DNA from: Ilex aquifolium
Lineage: Eukaryota; Streptophyta; Magnoliopsida; Aquifoliales; Aquifoliaceae
DNA: 64,000 nt
Direction: 5' to 3'
Assembly: GCA_951799425.1 (NCBI GenBank)
Contig: OX637393.1
Coordinates: forward strand, 27,442,244-27,506,243
Below are positions 45,842 through 56,938 of the stretch, piece by piece. The stretch's first letter is position 1, and each line of letters opens with the position of its first letter. The translations under genes and the position numbers were made by a program. Below the pieces are notes generated by a model. That model ran no database searches. It was not told where the DNA came from and saw nothing but the letters and a program-made list of their open reading frames with translations.

Positions 45842-46979
45842 CATAAGGACGCCTCTCTTTGCCTCATTTCAACATTTCTAACCCTAGATAGTCTTAGAGA
45901 GGAAGAAAGAAGGGGAAAACACAAGATCAAGGGAGGATTTACACATTGAAGAGGATCAAAACTTCAAGTTTCTCAAGAACACTAAGGAAGAAGAAGGTAG
46001 GGGTTTCTTCCTATTCCCTTTCATTGAGGCTAGGGCTTATATATGTATATATTTTGACTCTCAATCCTATATATATGATATGAAATCATTATTTCTTGAT
46101 GCTCTTGCAAAGATTACCATGTTTTGAAGGAAGCTATGGTTGAATAGCCATGAAATCTTTTTCTCTTACCTTAAAAACCCTAGTTTTCAAGAAATAGGGG
46201 TTTTCTCTCAATTTTCATTTGATCTTGATTTCTAAAGTCTCATTCTTGATTAAATCATGTATTCATCTAATACTTGTTCTTGTTTTAAGAAATTATGGTT
46301 TTTTGGCAAAACCCTAGAATTTTGATATCGAAATTGTGAATATGTTCTTGAGATGATCTCTTGAATATTTTAATTCCTTTATTATTGTAATATATTGTGA
46401 ATTGGATAATTGTGATACTTGAATTATTAACGGAAATTGTGATTGATTAAGATTGTGGTTTTTGAGAAAAATGTTGGTTTTATCTCTGGTATGGTTTGTT
46501 GTGACGGACTTGAATTGCCTTCGAGAACTGCTGTAGAGTGTTAGAGGCTAGTCTATCCCAGTGGGGGTGAGATGGTTTCCTAGCACTTGTAGTGGATTTT
46601 TGTTTGTGAGAGCAACCACTATTGTTCACGTAAGTTCGAGGCTGAGGGATGGTATACCTTTCCAGGGAAGGATTCGTCAATATCGTGGGAGACGGTATAC
46701 GCCCTTCCTAAAGTGGTTTGTGATGTGCCCTGCGGGGAATGATTGGTTTGTGGTGGGTGAACGATGTAGAATCGTTGTGTAGATTCCTGAGAAGCAACCA
46801 ACATACATGAGAATATGAAATGATGTTACTGAATTATTTATTGATTGCTTTAATTTCTTTTAAGTTTATTCCAATCATTGATTTACTGTATTCCGTACAC
46901 TTGAGATCATTACAACTATCATGGTTTTATTTTCAAATCTATATATGCTATTTTCCAAAAGAGACTTGTCATCTTTTAC

Positions 46980-47152
46980 TTATTTTAAAACCTTGTTTGG
47001 GTTTGGGAGGATGTTGCTACAGAGCTTAGTGCTCACCCCCTACAAACAATATTCTTTTCAGATTTTGGTTTAGAGGAAGAGCTCAGAGTTGACGAGCTGG
47101 TGCTTTCGGAAGCTCAAGTTGATGGGCATGTAGATCTGGGGGGGATATCTAG
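46980..47152 (+). other. acidic mini-ORF in LTR F, one base short
   Basis: The frame FGLEEELRVDELVLSEAQ matches the mini-ORFs of LTRs C, D and E. Relative to C, one base is missing in a G run just before the stop, so the shared TAG falls out of frame. Confidence 0.4.
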
Positions 47153-47458
47153 ACTTGTTCTTTTTATGTTCTAAACTAGGGGATTTCTTTTGAAAATACT
47201 GTTCATGTTATTAGTTTCATTATTCCGCTGCGAGATAATAGTTTGACATATTCTTTTGGGCGTAATTGCCATAGTTTGGTGTATTCTTTTGGATGTAATG
47301 GCCATGGTTTGTCTTATTCTTTTGGGATGATGTTGTAGATATTATGGATGATGAATGAAATTTTATTTAATTATGGATCTTATTAGTTGCTCTCATGATG
47401 TGAATGGTTTTAAATAGTAATGCCGTCCTAAGAGGGGATTTTGGGGCGTTACAAAGGG

Positions 47459-47955
47459 ACAGCTGATGGAGCAAAATATGTCCTGGGGTAAAGCACATGC
47501 TGATGGAGCTAAATGCATCATAAGATAAAGCTTGTGCCAAGCACGCAACGAGAATAATCACAAGACAAGCACGTGAGGGTGGATCTGGTGTGAGGAAATA
47601 GCTCCAGAGCCCAAACTGACTTATCGGTTTGCTTGCCCATATCCCTCCATTTTAGCTCAAACCAGTTGCAGATATTTGGGGAAAGAGGTTCCACATTTCT
47701 TGCCACTCAATTTGAAAAGCAGTTGCAAAGTTCCAACGGTAACGGGGGTCAGACCTATAAAGGGAAGGAGGCAGCTAAGCCCCAAGTAAGTAACACCTCC
47801 TAGCTACACTCCATCTTATTCCTATTTCCTTTACTGACTTCATCATCGGAGGGTTGACCACCGGAGTTCCTCCGGTCCCTGACTTCTGTGTAGAACTCCC
47901 TGGTGACCACCAGATCATCGCCTCACCTTGGAACTGTTTTTGGGAACAACAAGTC
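47459..47955 (+). repeat. end of the Tat element, probable 3' LTR tail
   Basis: Continuation of the host element of solo LTR F. It has a CTATAAAGGGAAGG TATA-like stretch (near 47756) and a GC-rich hairpin-prone part (GACCACCGGAGTTCCTCCGG near 47855), as often seen at the U5 end of plant gypsy LTRs. The exact end is not certain. Confidence 0.45.
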
Positions 47956-47959
47956 CTAT

Positions 47960-48805
47960 TATGTTTACCTTAAGATATTTAAGTCCTACTTTTGATAATT
48001 TATTCCCAAGAAGTCCTATGCTCCATCAATAGTATGTTGTTTTAAAAAAATTTATCCTTTCCATCAACACACCAATTAATTTTTACCAATAATATTTGTT
48101 ATTAGAACCCAAAGCATATATTTTTTTCTAATTAGTGTATAATACCCAAAATACGTAATTAACAATAAAGACTTATGGAAATAATAAATCATACAACTCT
48201 ATTTTTTCTTATATTTAACTTTTTTAAGCATATAAATTTTGACTCACTTGACTATTAAATCTTAACCATAAAAACATACACTTACATACATTAAATAATA
48301 TAAAAACTAATCTATGAAAAATAATCATCTAGAAAAGTTCATCTAATTATATTTTTTTACTTCTCTTTCTACATTTTGAATTAATTAGAAAATAATTATT
48401 ATTTTAAGGCATAAAAAAAAGAATTCAAGCATTCAAAGTTACAACATTGTATTAAACAGATAAAATAAAAAAATATTTATTTATGTAATGACTTTTGTAC
48501 TATGTAAGATTTACTCGCATATGAACTCCTACATGTCAATAGGGTGGATGTTTTGATAACTAAATGTATAACTTACTTGGATTATAATTTAAGATAAAAA
48601 ATATATATTTCAATAAATATATTTGAATATAAAATTATAAATAAAAATATAATTTGAATTTTCATGGGAAGGATAAAATTTTAAAAAAAAAAAATCCTTA
48701 ATGGAGTTTAAGACTTATTGAGAATAAATATCAAAAGTATGACTTAATAGTCCTAAAGTAAATATGATGTTCTTTTGAAGAAAAAATAGGACTTATTTGT
48801 GTTTT
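47960..48805. mobile_element. AT-rich MITE-like element with about 100-bp inverted ends
   Basis: The left end (ACAAGTCCTATTATG ... ATTTAAGTCCTACTTTTGAT) matches the inverted right end (ACAAATAAGTCCTATTTT ... ATTAAGTCATACTTTTGAT), with moderate divergence over about 100 bp. No ORF. Target duplication not resolved. Confidence 0.55.
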
Positions 48806-51084
48806 TCCTATAAAAATTTGCATTAATTACCTCTTGGAGAGTGATGAAGCTATAACTAATGAAATGTTTCTCAACTCTCTAGCCGGTGAATTTAGATATG
48901 TCACCAAGGTCTCTCGAAGTCTACAAGCATATATCTACATGCATTATTAGAACATATTTTTTCTATCAATTTTCTCTTTTTTATTCTTTTATTGTGGCAA
49001 AATTCGTATGGTTTTCATTAGCTTTGACTTACTTTTGATTGGGCTAATTGATTACCCTTTGAATTTAGTTACACAGAGAGGTAAGTTCAAAAAATGGCAA
49101 CTGCAAATCCATGTCTTATGTACAAAAAAACGCACATGATATTTCTGCAATTGCCTCACAAAAATGTCTTTATGTAAGCATTTTCTTATCGATCTTTTGG
49201 CTCTTAGCCAACATTTTGATTCTTGTTTTGTTTAATTTATTTTAGTTAAAGCCATTAGCTACATTCTCTATTTCACTGCTTCTACTGATGCAGCTATATA
49301 TTTATATATGCATCCATGATATGCACAAAATATTATAGAGGTGATTAACATTGACATAGAAGAACTAATGGAAGCGACAAAAAACTAGAGAATGAGATGC
49401 TTTTTTTTCCTTAGTCTAGAGAATTGGTGATGCGATGAAGTGAATATTAGAAATACAAAGGTACGATTTCCTTGATAGTTATGAGGCAATGACGGTAAGC
49501 ATTATAAAACTAAATAAGGTCATTTAGTTTTTTTATAGTCTATTTTTTCTATTGGTCAATCATACAAGTGAAGAACATGCCAAGAGTATTGGTGTCATCA
49601 AAATAATTCTCTTTTTTTTTTCTTTCTCTCAAATTTTGATTTTGTTTCGCTTCTCTTAAATACCAATGCATTTTGCCAATATGTAATTTAACTTATGACA
49701 TGATACCATTTTTTATTGTCTTCAATGAACCTGTATGGAGCTAGTTGAAATAGGTTAATCTTATGACATGATATCATTTGGATCACGGCTTTTGGACCAA
49801 CTTATGCAACATTTTTTTGAACCCAAAAAATGTTTATTTAGGCTCATTCAAGAAGCTGATTTTATGGGCATTTCTTCTGATTTTTTGAAATTTTATCACG
49901 GGTCTTACATATCTTTTTAGTTTATTATATTCATAAAATATTATTAGTGACATAAAAAAAATTAAAATTCATATTTTGAGAACTATTATGCATAATTTAT
50001 ACATATATGTAATTATTTTTTATTTTGACACAAAAGAGACAAAAAAATTAGAAAGTCACTACAAACGGATTTTTTCAATATTTTTAGCTTTTTAAATAAC
50101 ACTCCAAACTGTTTTGGGGAGTTTTTTTAAGTCTGATTTTTTTGCGAAACTTTTCAAATCGCAATTTTTCACCTAAAAAAATCAGGTCTAAATAGGCCCA
50201 ATATGTTTACTTTTCTTTGTCGCACATTTGATCTAAGTCTAGTCAATATGGTTCTGTTTTTTGTGACATAATTTGTTTGATATAGATGTAAAGTTTTATG
50301 TTCCATCACCCCCATGGAAATATGTTTTTGTCTCTGAAAGTATGTAATCTTTTATCGGTATCAATTATTTTTCTTTATTCAGGGTTGCCATTTTAATTTG
50401 TTATGTTTATTTTTTGGATATTTTGAGAGTGTGTTGTTTTTTGTTTGTTTATTTGTGACTTTAATATGAATTGGATATTTGGTGATGGTGTTGTTCTTTT
50501 GATATATTATTTTTTATTTCCTATTTTTTTAATAAAACTTTCACATGCAACCGCACCTCGTGCATTGCTAATCAGATAAAACAGTGACAATGTGGTCCAA
50601 AACTAAATGTCCATTGCTTAGTTTGAAATCTTTTCCTGTATTTTTTATATTTTTCTACTTGTATATACATTATTTCATATACTAATAATGCACGACGTAC
50701 GTTACATGTTAACATATTTAAAATTAATTTTTATTTTAATTCTTACTAAATATAATTGTTGATTTATTCTGCCTCTCTTTGAGTACTTAATCTATCATTT
50801 TTAGGTATCTCTCTAGCCCTTTTAGACATTTTCTCTTTTGTTTTCAACGAAACTTCATTGGAAGATTGTAATTCTTGAGTACTTACACATTTAATTATTC
50901 TTATTCATTTTCTGTGGTTTCCCTGATCAACCCTCTTTTCGAGATTCATTGCTATTGAATTAATCGAACGCACCTCTAACACCTGTTCCACTTTTGGAGA
51001 GTTATCAGTATTTATCAAATCTGTTCCTATCTAACGGAACGCTATTGGATCAAATGACAAAGACATTGTTGAGAAAAAGATGGC
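48806..51084. other. unassigned AT-rich sequence
   Basis: No gene, domain or clear repeat boundary is visible in these 2.3 kb. T-rich runs and scattered short ORFs only. The 50790-51084 end may belong to the same organelle-like fragment as the next feature, but I could not place it. Confidence 0.3.
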
Positions 51085-51230
51085 TTTTCCTATAGACGCC
51101 ACAATTGCGGAATTTGTATCCTGCAAATTTTTATTTGTTCGAGTATGTAAATAAATTGCGAATACGATCCAAGTAACAAATGCCCAAGTTTCCTTAGAGG
51201 GCCCTATGGAGAATGTGGTCAGAAATCCAT
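51085..51230 (-). pseudogene. ccsA: fragment resembling plastid ccsA (cytochrome c biogenesis)
   Basis: The minus strand encodes [20 protein letters not shown] followed by NKN and NSAIVASIG, matching the conserved C-terminal part of plastid CcsA, the heme attachment protein whose W..KETWA segment is diagnostic. Only about 45 codons are present. A stop follows after unrelated sequence, so it is a nuclear copy of plastid DNA (or a mitochondrial transfer), not a gene. Confidence 0.62.
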
Positions 51231-51379
51231 AATAGAGTAGATAAGGAATGAAAACCTCCCTCTCATACTCCTGACTCCTGAAAGTCAGGAGGCAGCTCTA
51301 ACAAGGCCCTATTCATTCTTCATAAATTTTTGAGATAATGGGATGTGAGTACTTTTTTTAAAACTTATTTGGCTTTAAG

Positions 51380-52240
51380 TACCACCTCCAAACTTATCCT
51401 AATTTAAGTCCTCTTTTTCATTAAATAGTTGTCAATAAGTACACATTTTAAAACATTTTCAAATTCTTTCTAAATTGTATTCCATAATTACCCCTATCAT
51501 AAATAGTGCATACTTAATTGAATGTGAGACTTTCAAAATTAGAATGTGAGACTTTCAAGATTCCTTTTGATATTTGTGTATCATTTGAATTTTGAAATTT
51601 CATATATACATACATATGTAGGGAGTCGAAAAAGAGAGACACGATATAAATCGTCATGCAAACAGTGTCACCAAAGAGAGACACGATATAAATTGTCATG
51701 CAAACAGTGTTATCAAAGAGAGACACGATATAATGACAATGGGGGTCCAATCAGTGGCATCATGGAATGCCCCTTCATAGTGCCCAAACAGTGTCAGTAA
51801 AGAGTGACAACAGTAGATTGTACCTAAATGATGACAATATATATTTTGCCCACTCAAAGAGTTGCACCTAAAGAGGGAATCGAAAAAATGCCATGATGCC
51901 ACTGATTGGACCCCCATTGTCATTATATCGTGTCTCTCTTTGGTGACACTGTTTGCATGACAATTTATATCGTGTCTCTCTTTGGTGACACTGTTTGCAT
52001 GACGATTTATATATATATATGAAATTTCAAAATTCAAATGATACACAAATATCAAAAGGAATCTTGAAAGTCTCACATTCTAATCTTGAAAGTCTCACAT
52101 TCAATTAGGTATGCACTATTTATGGTAGGGGTAAAAGGACTTTTATGACTTTTTTTAGCACATGTACTTCTATCCCAATTATTTTAAAAATTGTACTTTT
52201 ATCCTATTAAGTTTTTTGGGAGGTACCGGCCTCCCAATGA
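51380..52240. mobile_element. palindromic MITE-like element with long inverted arms
   Basis: Arms of about 250-380 bp face each other around a 120-bp spacer (about 51770-51888). Core arms 51488-51766 and 51889-52134 are nearly identical in inverted orientation. Weaker pairing continues outward to AGTACCACCTCCAAACTTATC (left) and the inverted GGTACCTCCCAAAAAACTTA (right). The ORFs on the two strands here (51546-51800 and 51696-52076) are mirror images caused by the palindrome. Target duplication not resolved. Confidence 0.75.
51633..51738 (+). repeat. 42-bp tandem units in the left arm
   Basis: Units starting AGAGAGACACGATATAA at 51633, 51675 and 51717. The right arm carries only two such units, so the arms differ by one unit. 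Confidence 0.85.
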
Positions 52241-52623
52241 CCCTAAATTTTTTTGTCAAATAGATTAATTGGTAATACTTTTTTTTTATTAAAAAACTAT
52301 AATATTATTGTGTACCAAAAAAATTAAATATAACATATTTATATGTATATAATAGAATATAGATTTACTTTTACTTAGTCATATAAATATAAATATATAT
52401 ATAGATATAAAAAATTGTATGTAAGTGTATTACTAACAAATGAATTCAAAAAAAAAAATAGAAGTTAAATACTACTAATAAAAGAGTCCAACAGAACTTG
52501 AAAGTTAAATAGGTATAAAAAAAATTTAGTGAAAATAAATATGTGCATAAAATTGATTTCATAATAATAATTAGAGATACAATAAAAAATTAATTTTTTT
52601 CATAAACATTTATATATATACAC

Positions 52624-52695
<72 letters not shown>

Positions 52696-52730
52696 ACATT
52701 TTTTAAATAAATTATAAGTAAAGAATTTAA
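52241..52730. repeat. AT-rich stretch with (TA)n tract
   Basis: Low-complexity A/T sequence. The tract 52626-52692 is almost pure (TA)n, and the truncated LINE begins about 40 bp after it. Confidence 0.9.
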
Positions 52731-54775
52731 AGATCTTCAATGGTACAAAGTATCACAGGCCAAAGTGCTAATCTCTCGAAATCTGGCATTATTTTCTCTG
52801 CCAACACTTCTGTGGATCAACAAGCTTTCCTTTGTCACCTTCTGGGACTACAACCTCTACCTTATCAATCTCGGTATTTGGGTATTCCCTCTATGTGGGG
52901 TCGTTCTAGAAGTGAGGTTTTTGGTTTCATCTTGGAGAGGGTACATAAGAAGCTTCATGGATGGAAAGGCTCTTGTCTGTCTCAAGCGGGTAAAGAGGTT
53001 TTAGTGAAAGCGGTGATTCAAGCTATCCCCAATTACGCAATGTCTGTGGTGGCCTTTCCTAAATCTTTTTGTAATAAGCTAAACGCCTTAGTTCGACAGT
53101 TCTGGTGGCAAGGATCTGAAGCTAGGAGTGGCATATGCTGGAAAAAATGGTCGAAAATGACTGATTCCAAAGCGGATGGGGGATTAGGGTTCAAAGATTT
53201 CTTCTTATTCAACCAAGCTTTACTAGCGAAGCAATGTTGGCGTCTCATATCCCAACCTGACTCTTTCTGGGCGCGTTTCACCAAAGCCATTTACTTCCCT
53301 GAGGTTGATCTGATGCAGGCGACAAAGGGTAATCGACCTTCCTGGGGTTGGTCCAGTCTACTTCATGGAAGGGCTCTTCTCGATTGTGGTTTAATGTGGC
53401 AAATTGGCAATGGGAATTCTGTCAACTTCTGGTCTGATAAATGGATCCCCTTATCTCCTTCCCTTTCTGTGTGCTCCCCCAAACCTCTGCACGTCCAGAT
53501 TTCCAAAGTGGCAGAGGTTATATCTCACAACCCTCCTGGATGGAATGTTCCTCTTTTGTCCTCTATTGTTTCTCGTGAGGATTCTAAGGCTATTGGTGCA
53601 ATTCCTTTGTCGAGGAGGGGGATGGAGGATAAACGTTTTTGGTGGCCTGATCGCAAGGGGGTGTTTTCTGTTAAATCTGGATATCGCAAGGGCTCCACCT
53701 TGCTGGAACCTCCGCTGGAAAGCGGTTCTTCTGTAACCCCCCATCCAAAGCTTTGGCAGTGTGTTTGGCATATGAAAGCCTTGCCTAAGATTAAGCACTT
53801 TTGGTGGAGAGCTTGCCAGAACATCTTGGCCACGAAAGAGAATCTTTTTAAACGTCGGTGCTCTCAGTCCCCTCACTGCCCCATTTGCAGGCAGTTTCCT
53901 GAATCTGTTGAGCACATGTTATTTGATTGTGAATGGACGCAGCGTGTTTGGTTTGGTATGAATCTATCCTTTCGGTGGGATACGGATTCCTTCTTATCTG
54001 TCTTGCAGCGTTCCTCCTGGATTCTAGACCAGATCAGTGACTCTCAGGGGCGGTTTGAATTGTTGGGGAAAGTTGCTACAGTGGGCTGGGTAATTTGGAA
54101 GGCTAGGAACCAACTGGTTTTTGAAGCTGCAGAGGTTAACGCTTTTGCGACAGTGATTCGTGCCCAATGTTTGTGGTCTGCTCAGTTAGGATTGGATTCA
54201 ATGCCCCCCACTCGTTCTGTTTCTCCTTCGAACTCTGCGGATCAGCTTTCTCCTAATGCTCATGAAGTCTTGATTTGCTGTGATGCATCCTTCTTGCCTA
54301 AAGAACACGAGGCAGCTTGTGGGGTGGTGGTTACCCAGGCGGATGGCTCTCTTCTGGATGGAGCTGCCAGGTCTTTTTTTGCTGGATCTCCCCTGATTGC
54401 TGAAGCTGAGGCGGTTCGACAGGCCTGCCTTTTAGCCGACTCCCTTATGCTATCTAACTGTCTTATTATGAATGATTGTCTCTCTGTTATTCAGTTGAGC
54501 TCAACTGAAAATGTCCCCCCATGGGAGCTTAGTGTAATTATGCATGATATTAGATTTTTGGCAAGGTTACGTAACCTTCGCTTTTTACACAAGCCGAGAG
54601 CCTGTAATAGGGCTGCTCATTGGGTGGCTGCACATTTTCTAACCAATTCCATTCCCTTGAATTGGTTAGGCACCCCCCCACCCGAGCTCAAGGCTTCTTT
54701 GTTATCCGATTGTAACCTAAACTTTCCCACCTAATTTATCTCAATGCTCTCTTCGTTTATGATCAAAAAACCAGA
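52731..54775 (+). mobile_element. 5'-truncated L1-type LINE
   Basis: Begins abruptly inside the RT C-terminal region at about 52731, keeps the C-terminal part of ORF2, a short 3' UTR and a short A run (AAAAAA near 54766). 5' truncation is usual for target-primed reverse transcription. No clear target duplication. Confidence 0.88.
52740..54734 (+). CDS. LINE ORF2 C-terminal part: RT end, zf-RVT, RNase H
   Basis: 664 codons without a stop. Residues 1-110 match the end of plant LINE RT (GQSANLSKSGIIFS, QSRYLGIPSMWGR, HGWKGSCLSQAGKEVLVKAV). The middle has SKADGGLGFKDF and WSDKWIP. About 315-405 is the zf-RVT region (KSGYRKG, WHMKALPKIKHFWWRACQ, CPICRQFPESVEHMLFDC). The C-terminus (about 510-645) is an RNase H: CCDASF, AEAEAVRQAC, MNDCLSVI, then NRAAHWVAAHF, where the usual fourth Asp (N..AD.LA) is His. 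The Met is internal to the original ORF2. The palm catalytic box is missing, so it cannot retrotranspose alone. Long openness suggests a fairly recent insertion. Confidence 0.9.
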   Translation: MVQSITGQSANLSKSGIIFSANTSVDQQAFLCHLLGLQPLPYQSRYLGIPSMWGRSRSEVFGFILERVHKKLHGWKGSCLSQAGKEVLVKAVIQAIPNYAMSVVAFPKSFCNKLNALVRQFWWQGSEARSGICWKKWSKMTDSKADGGLGFKDFFLFNQALLAKQCWRLISQPDSFWARFTKAIYFPEVDLMQATKGNRPSWGWSSLLHGRALLDCGLMWQIGNGNSVNFWSDKWIPLSPSLSVCSPKPLHVQISKVAEVISHNPPGWNVPLLSSIVSREDSKAIGAIPLSRRGMEDKRFWWPDRKGVFSVKSGYRKGSTLLEPPLESGSSVTPHPKLWQCVWHMKALPKIKHFWWRACQNILATKENLFKRRCSQSPHCPICRQFPESVEHMLFDCEWTQRVWFGMNLSFRWDTDSFLSVLQRSSWILDQISDSQGRFELLGKVATVGWVIWKARNQLVFEAAEVNAFATVIRAQCLWSAQLGLDSMPPTRSVSPSNSADQLSPNAHEVLICCDASFLPKEHEAACGVVVTQADGSLLDGAARSFFAGSPLIAEAEAVRQACLLADSLMLSNCLIMNDCLSVIQLSSTENVPPWELSVIMHDIRFLARLRNLRFLHKPRACNRAAHWVAAHFLTNSIPLNWLGTPPPELKASLLSDCNLNFPT

Positions 54776-55321
54776 ACAAACACTTATTCAAAGCGCGAAC
54801 CAACCAAAAAGTGGAAAACAAATCATATTTAGCCTAAACAAAGGGAGAAAAAGAAGAACCATCAACTTTGTCTTTGGGAGTTGACGAAATTCAAAATTTA
54901 TCACAAATCGATAACCTTTATTATTATGAATATTTTTATTGTTATTGTGGTATCTAAAAAATGATAAAAGTAATTACCATAATAGTAATAAAAAAAATTC
55001 ATAAATTTAGTAAAAACATTCATGATGAATCACTCACAAAACTGATAAATATTTTTGTACTTAAGAAAAATGGTAAAAATAGTTATCACAAATATAATAA
55101 AAATATCAACAACAGTGATAACAATATCAACAAAAGTGATAAATCAACCAAGTAATAAATTTTTTTATTATAAAATGATTTACAAAAATTAAAAAAAATA
55201 CTGTTTAAAATAATAAATTTTAAAAGTATAATACCGAAATTTTTTTGACTGGACATAGTCAGATCCTTGTCTTTGTTAACAAAAGAACCCACACAAAATA
55301 TTATAACAACGAATATTCGTA
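54776..55321. other. unassigned AT-rich sequence
   Basis: A/T-rich with ATAATAAAAATA-like words between 54900 and 55200. No gene or element seen. Confidence 0.4.
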
Positions 55322-55543
55322 ATGCAGTGTCTGTGTTCCCTATTCATCGACTGTGGATTGATTTTCAAAACCGTTTCCGCCGAAAAGATTCTCAAACGGC
55401 AAACTTCCCTTGTGCCAGTTTCTAACCGCGCGCAATTCAGAATAAATTCATGGATCCTACGGAACTTAAGACAGCACTGGTTTATCCGAAACAACACCAA
55501 CAACAATCCCATCAGAATTACCTGTGAAAGTGGCTCTGATAGG
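55322..55543 (+). other. possible first exon ending at a GT donor
   Basis: 74 codons from an ATG at 55322 run to a good donor-like GATAG|GTGAGTAC at about 55541-55543. The peptide is rich in Ser, Arg, Leu and Asn with few acids (for example ILKRQTSLVPVSNRAQF), like an organelle-targeting presequence. No following exon could be linked, so this stays a candidate. An overlapping minus-strand ORF (55276-55629) has no better support. Confidence 0.28.
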
Positions 55544-55546
55544 TGA

Positions 55547-56608
55547 GTACTTACTACTGGGTAGCTTGAGTTAGTTGTAATGTACCTTACCTGTTTGATG
55601 GAATGCCTCTTCATCAGGCAGAATTGCATATGCCAAGAAAAAACTTGTTACTGTTGTGACAACAAAAAGAAGCAACGGTATTTCCTTGTTTCTTTCGTAT
55701 GAGAATAGAACTTGATGATGCACAATTAAATTAGTCTGAGTGTAGGTTGTAAAGCACTTAATGAATCAATCAATAATAAGAGACAAAGGTTGGGTGGTTG
55801 AGTCTGGATAACCTAACCACTAAAGGCGGCAACGGTGGCCGGAGAACTCTATTAATGAGAGAGCACAAAGTGGTAGGAGACAGAGAGCGCAAGAGTATGC
55901 TCAAGGTTAGGTGTGTGTTATCTCTCCCATGTGTGGAGGACTTATAATTTATAGGCACAAAACCTTAGTTGAGGCGGTGTCGTGAAGGTTTAAGTACTAG
56001 TTTGTCAGGATAGCTATAATTGGGGATAGACACTATATCGGAGTCATGATTATCCCAATAATTGCTCTCCTACATGCGTTAACTCTTCTTGGACTCTTGA
56101 GTCTTGGACTAGACCGAAGGGATGAGCTAAGCCTGCTCTTTGATGGTTTGGGTTCAATCCATGAACTGGGCCTAGGCCTAGTCTGAATTTGGGCTCGTCA
56201 GAACTTTCGATCAAAATCATCAAAAAAAGATTTAGGAAGATTTTTGCAGAAAGGAAGCTTTGCAAACCTCTACGCTTTCACTTAACAATTCGGGTTCTTG
56301 CTGCTCATTACTTTTGTTTCGAAAAAGGTCAATATCCAATTTGGTCGCCGTGCTAAAAGCGATGGATTGGATACCGAAAGAACTTTTGGCATTAATGACA
56401 CAAAATATGCCCGTCGATTTGAACTAATGGTCATCACCAAATTTTAATCGAGGGTGTTTGTACGAAGAAAAAATCTTGCACCTTAGATTAATGGTGACGT
56501 GGAAACCGAGTACTCGGTTTTTAAGAGAAACAAACAAAGTATATTTCTTTCTTGCAAAATGAATAAATTGTCAGGTCGGGAGTTGGCCGACAGGAGATAT
56601 TAGGCTGT
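55547..56608. other. unassigned intergenic sequence
   Basis: No recognisable gene. The part 55730-56290 has a mixed GA-rich and promoter-like look (TTATAATTTATAGGC near 55945) and could be an eroded LTR. Confidence 0.3.
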
Positions 56609-56938
56609 TAATCAAACTGAGCTACTCGAGCTTGGCTTGAGCTCGGCTCGGGTTCCACTCATTCAGGCTCGGTTCGTTTTCTAAACAAGCCCAAACTTGA
56701 ACAAGTTTTTAGGCTCGTTTAGAAAACAAGTCCTACAAGCTCGGCTCAAACTCGACAGACTCGGCTTGTTTATGTGCAAATACTCGGGCTCGGCTCGAGC
56801 TCGACTTATTTTTAGCTCGTTCAGGCTCGGCTCGTTTCCTAAACGAGCCGAACTTGAACAATTTTTTAGGCTCGATTAAGAAACAAGCTTTTCAAGCTCG
56901 ACTCGAACTCGACTTGGGCTCGTTCGACTAACAACCGT
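56609..56938. mobile_element. MITE-like repeat rich in GCTCG words
   Basis: The ends AGGCTGTTAATCAAACTGAGC and, inverted, ACGGTTGTTAGTCGAACGAGC are similar over about 20 bp, as in hAT-type MITEs. The inside is a diverged duplication with a period near 158 bp (CAGGCTCGG at 56664 and 56822). No target duplication found and no coding capacity. Confidence 0.6.

Larger units (their letters stand above)
45243..47453 (+). repeat. solo LTR F, plus orientation (2.21 kb)
   Basis: Starts TGTAAACCCCC and ends GGGGCGTTACA, with target duplication AAGGG at 45238-45242 and 47454-47458. No internal region. TATA box at 45832-45841 and palindromes at 45620-45780. It shares the conserved blocks of LTRs B, C, D, E and G. 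ORFs inside it are not genes. Confidence 0.95.
38352..47955 (+). mobile_element. decayed Tat-type Ty3/gypsy element, interrupted by solo LTR F
   Basis: Plus-strand pol remnant (38352-40990), antisense ORF region (41240-44810), then LTR-like sequence split by solo LTR F and ending near 47955. The second RNase H and the antisense Transposase_28-like ORFs place it in the Tat lineage. The 5' LTR, gag, protease and RT start are absent; RT begins exactly where LTR E ends. Confidence 0.75.

Noticed and set aside
45266-45930. Minus-strand ORFs of 144 and 118 codons
   Set aside because: They lie in the U3 and palindrome region of solo LTR F, opposite to its sense, with no conserved domain or counterpart in related LTRs.
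53451-53915. 154-codon minus-strand ORF
   Set aside because: It is an antisense shadow of the LINE ORF2 reading frame.
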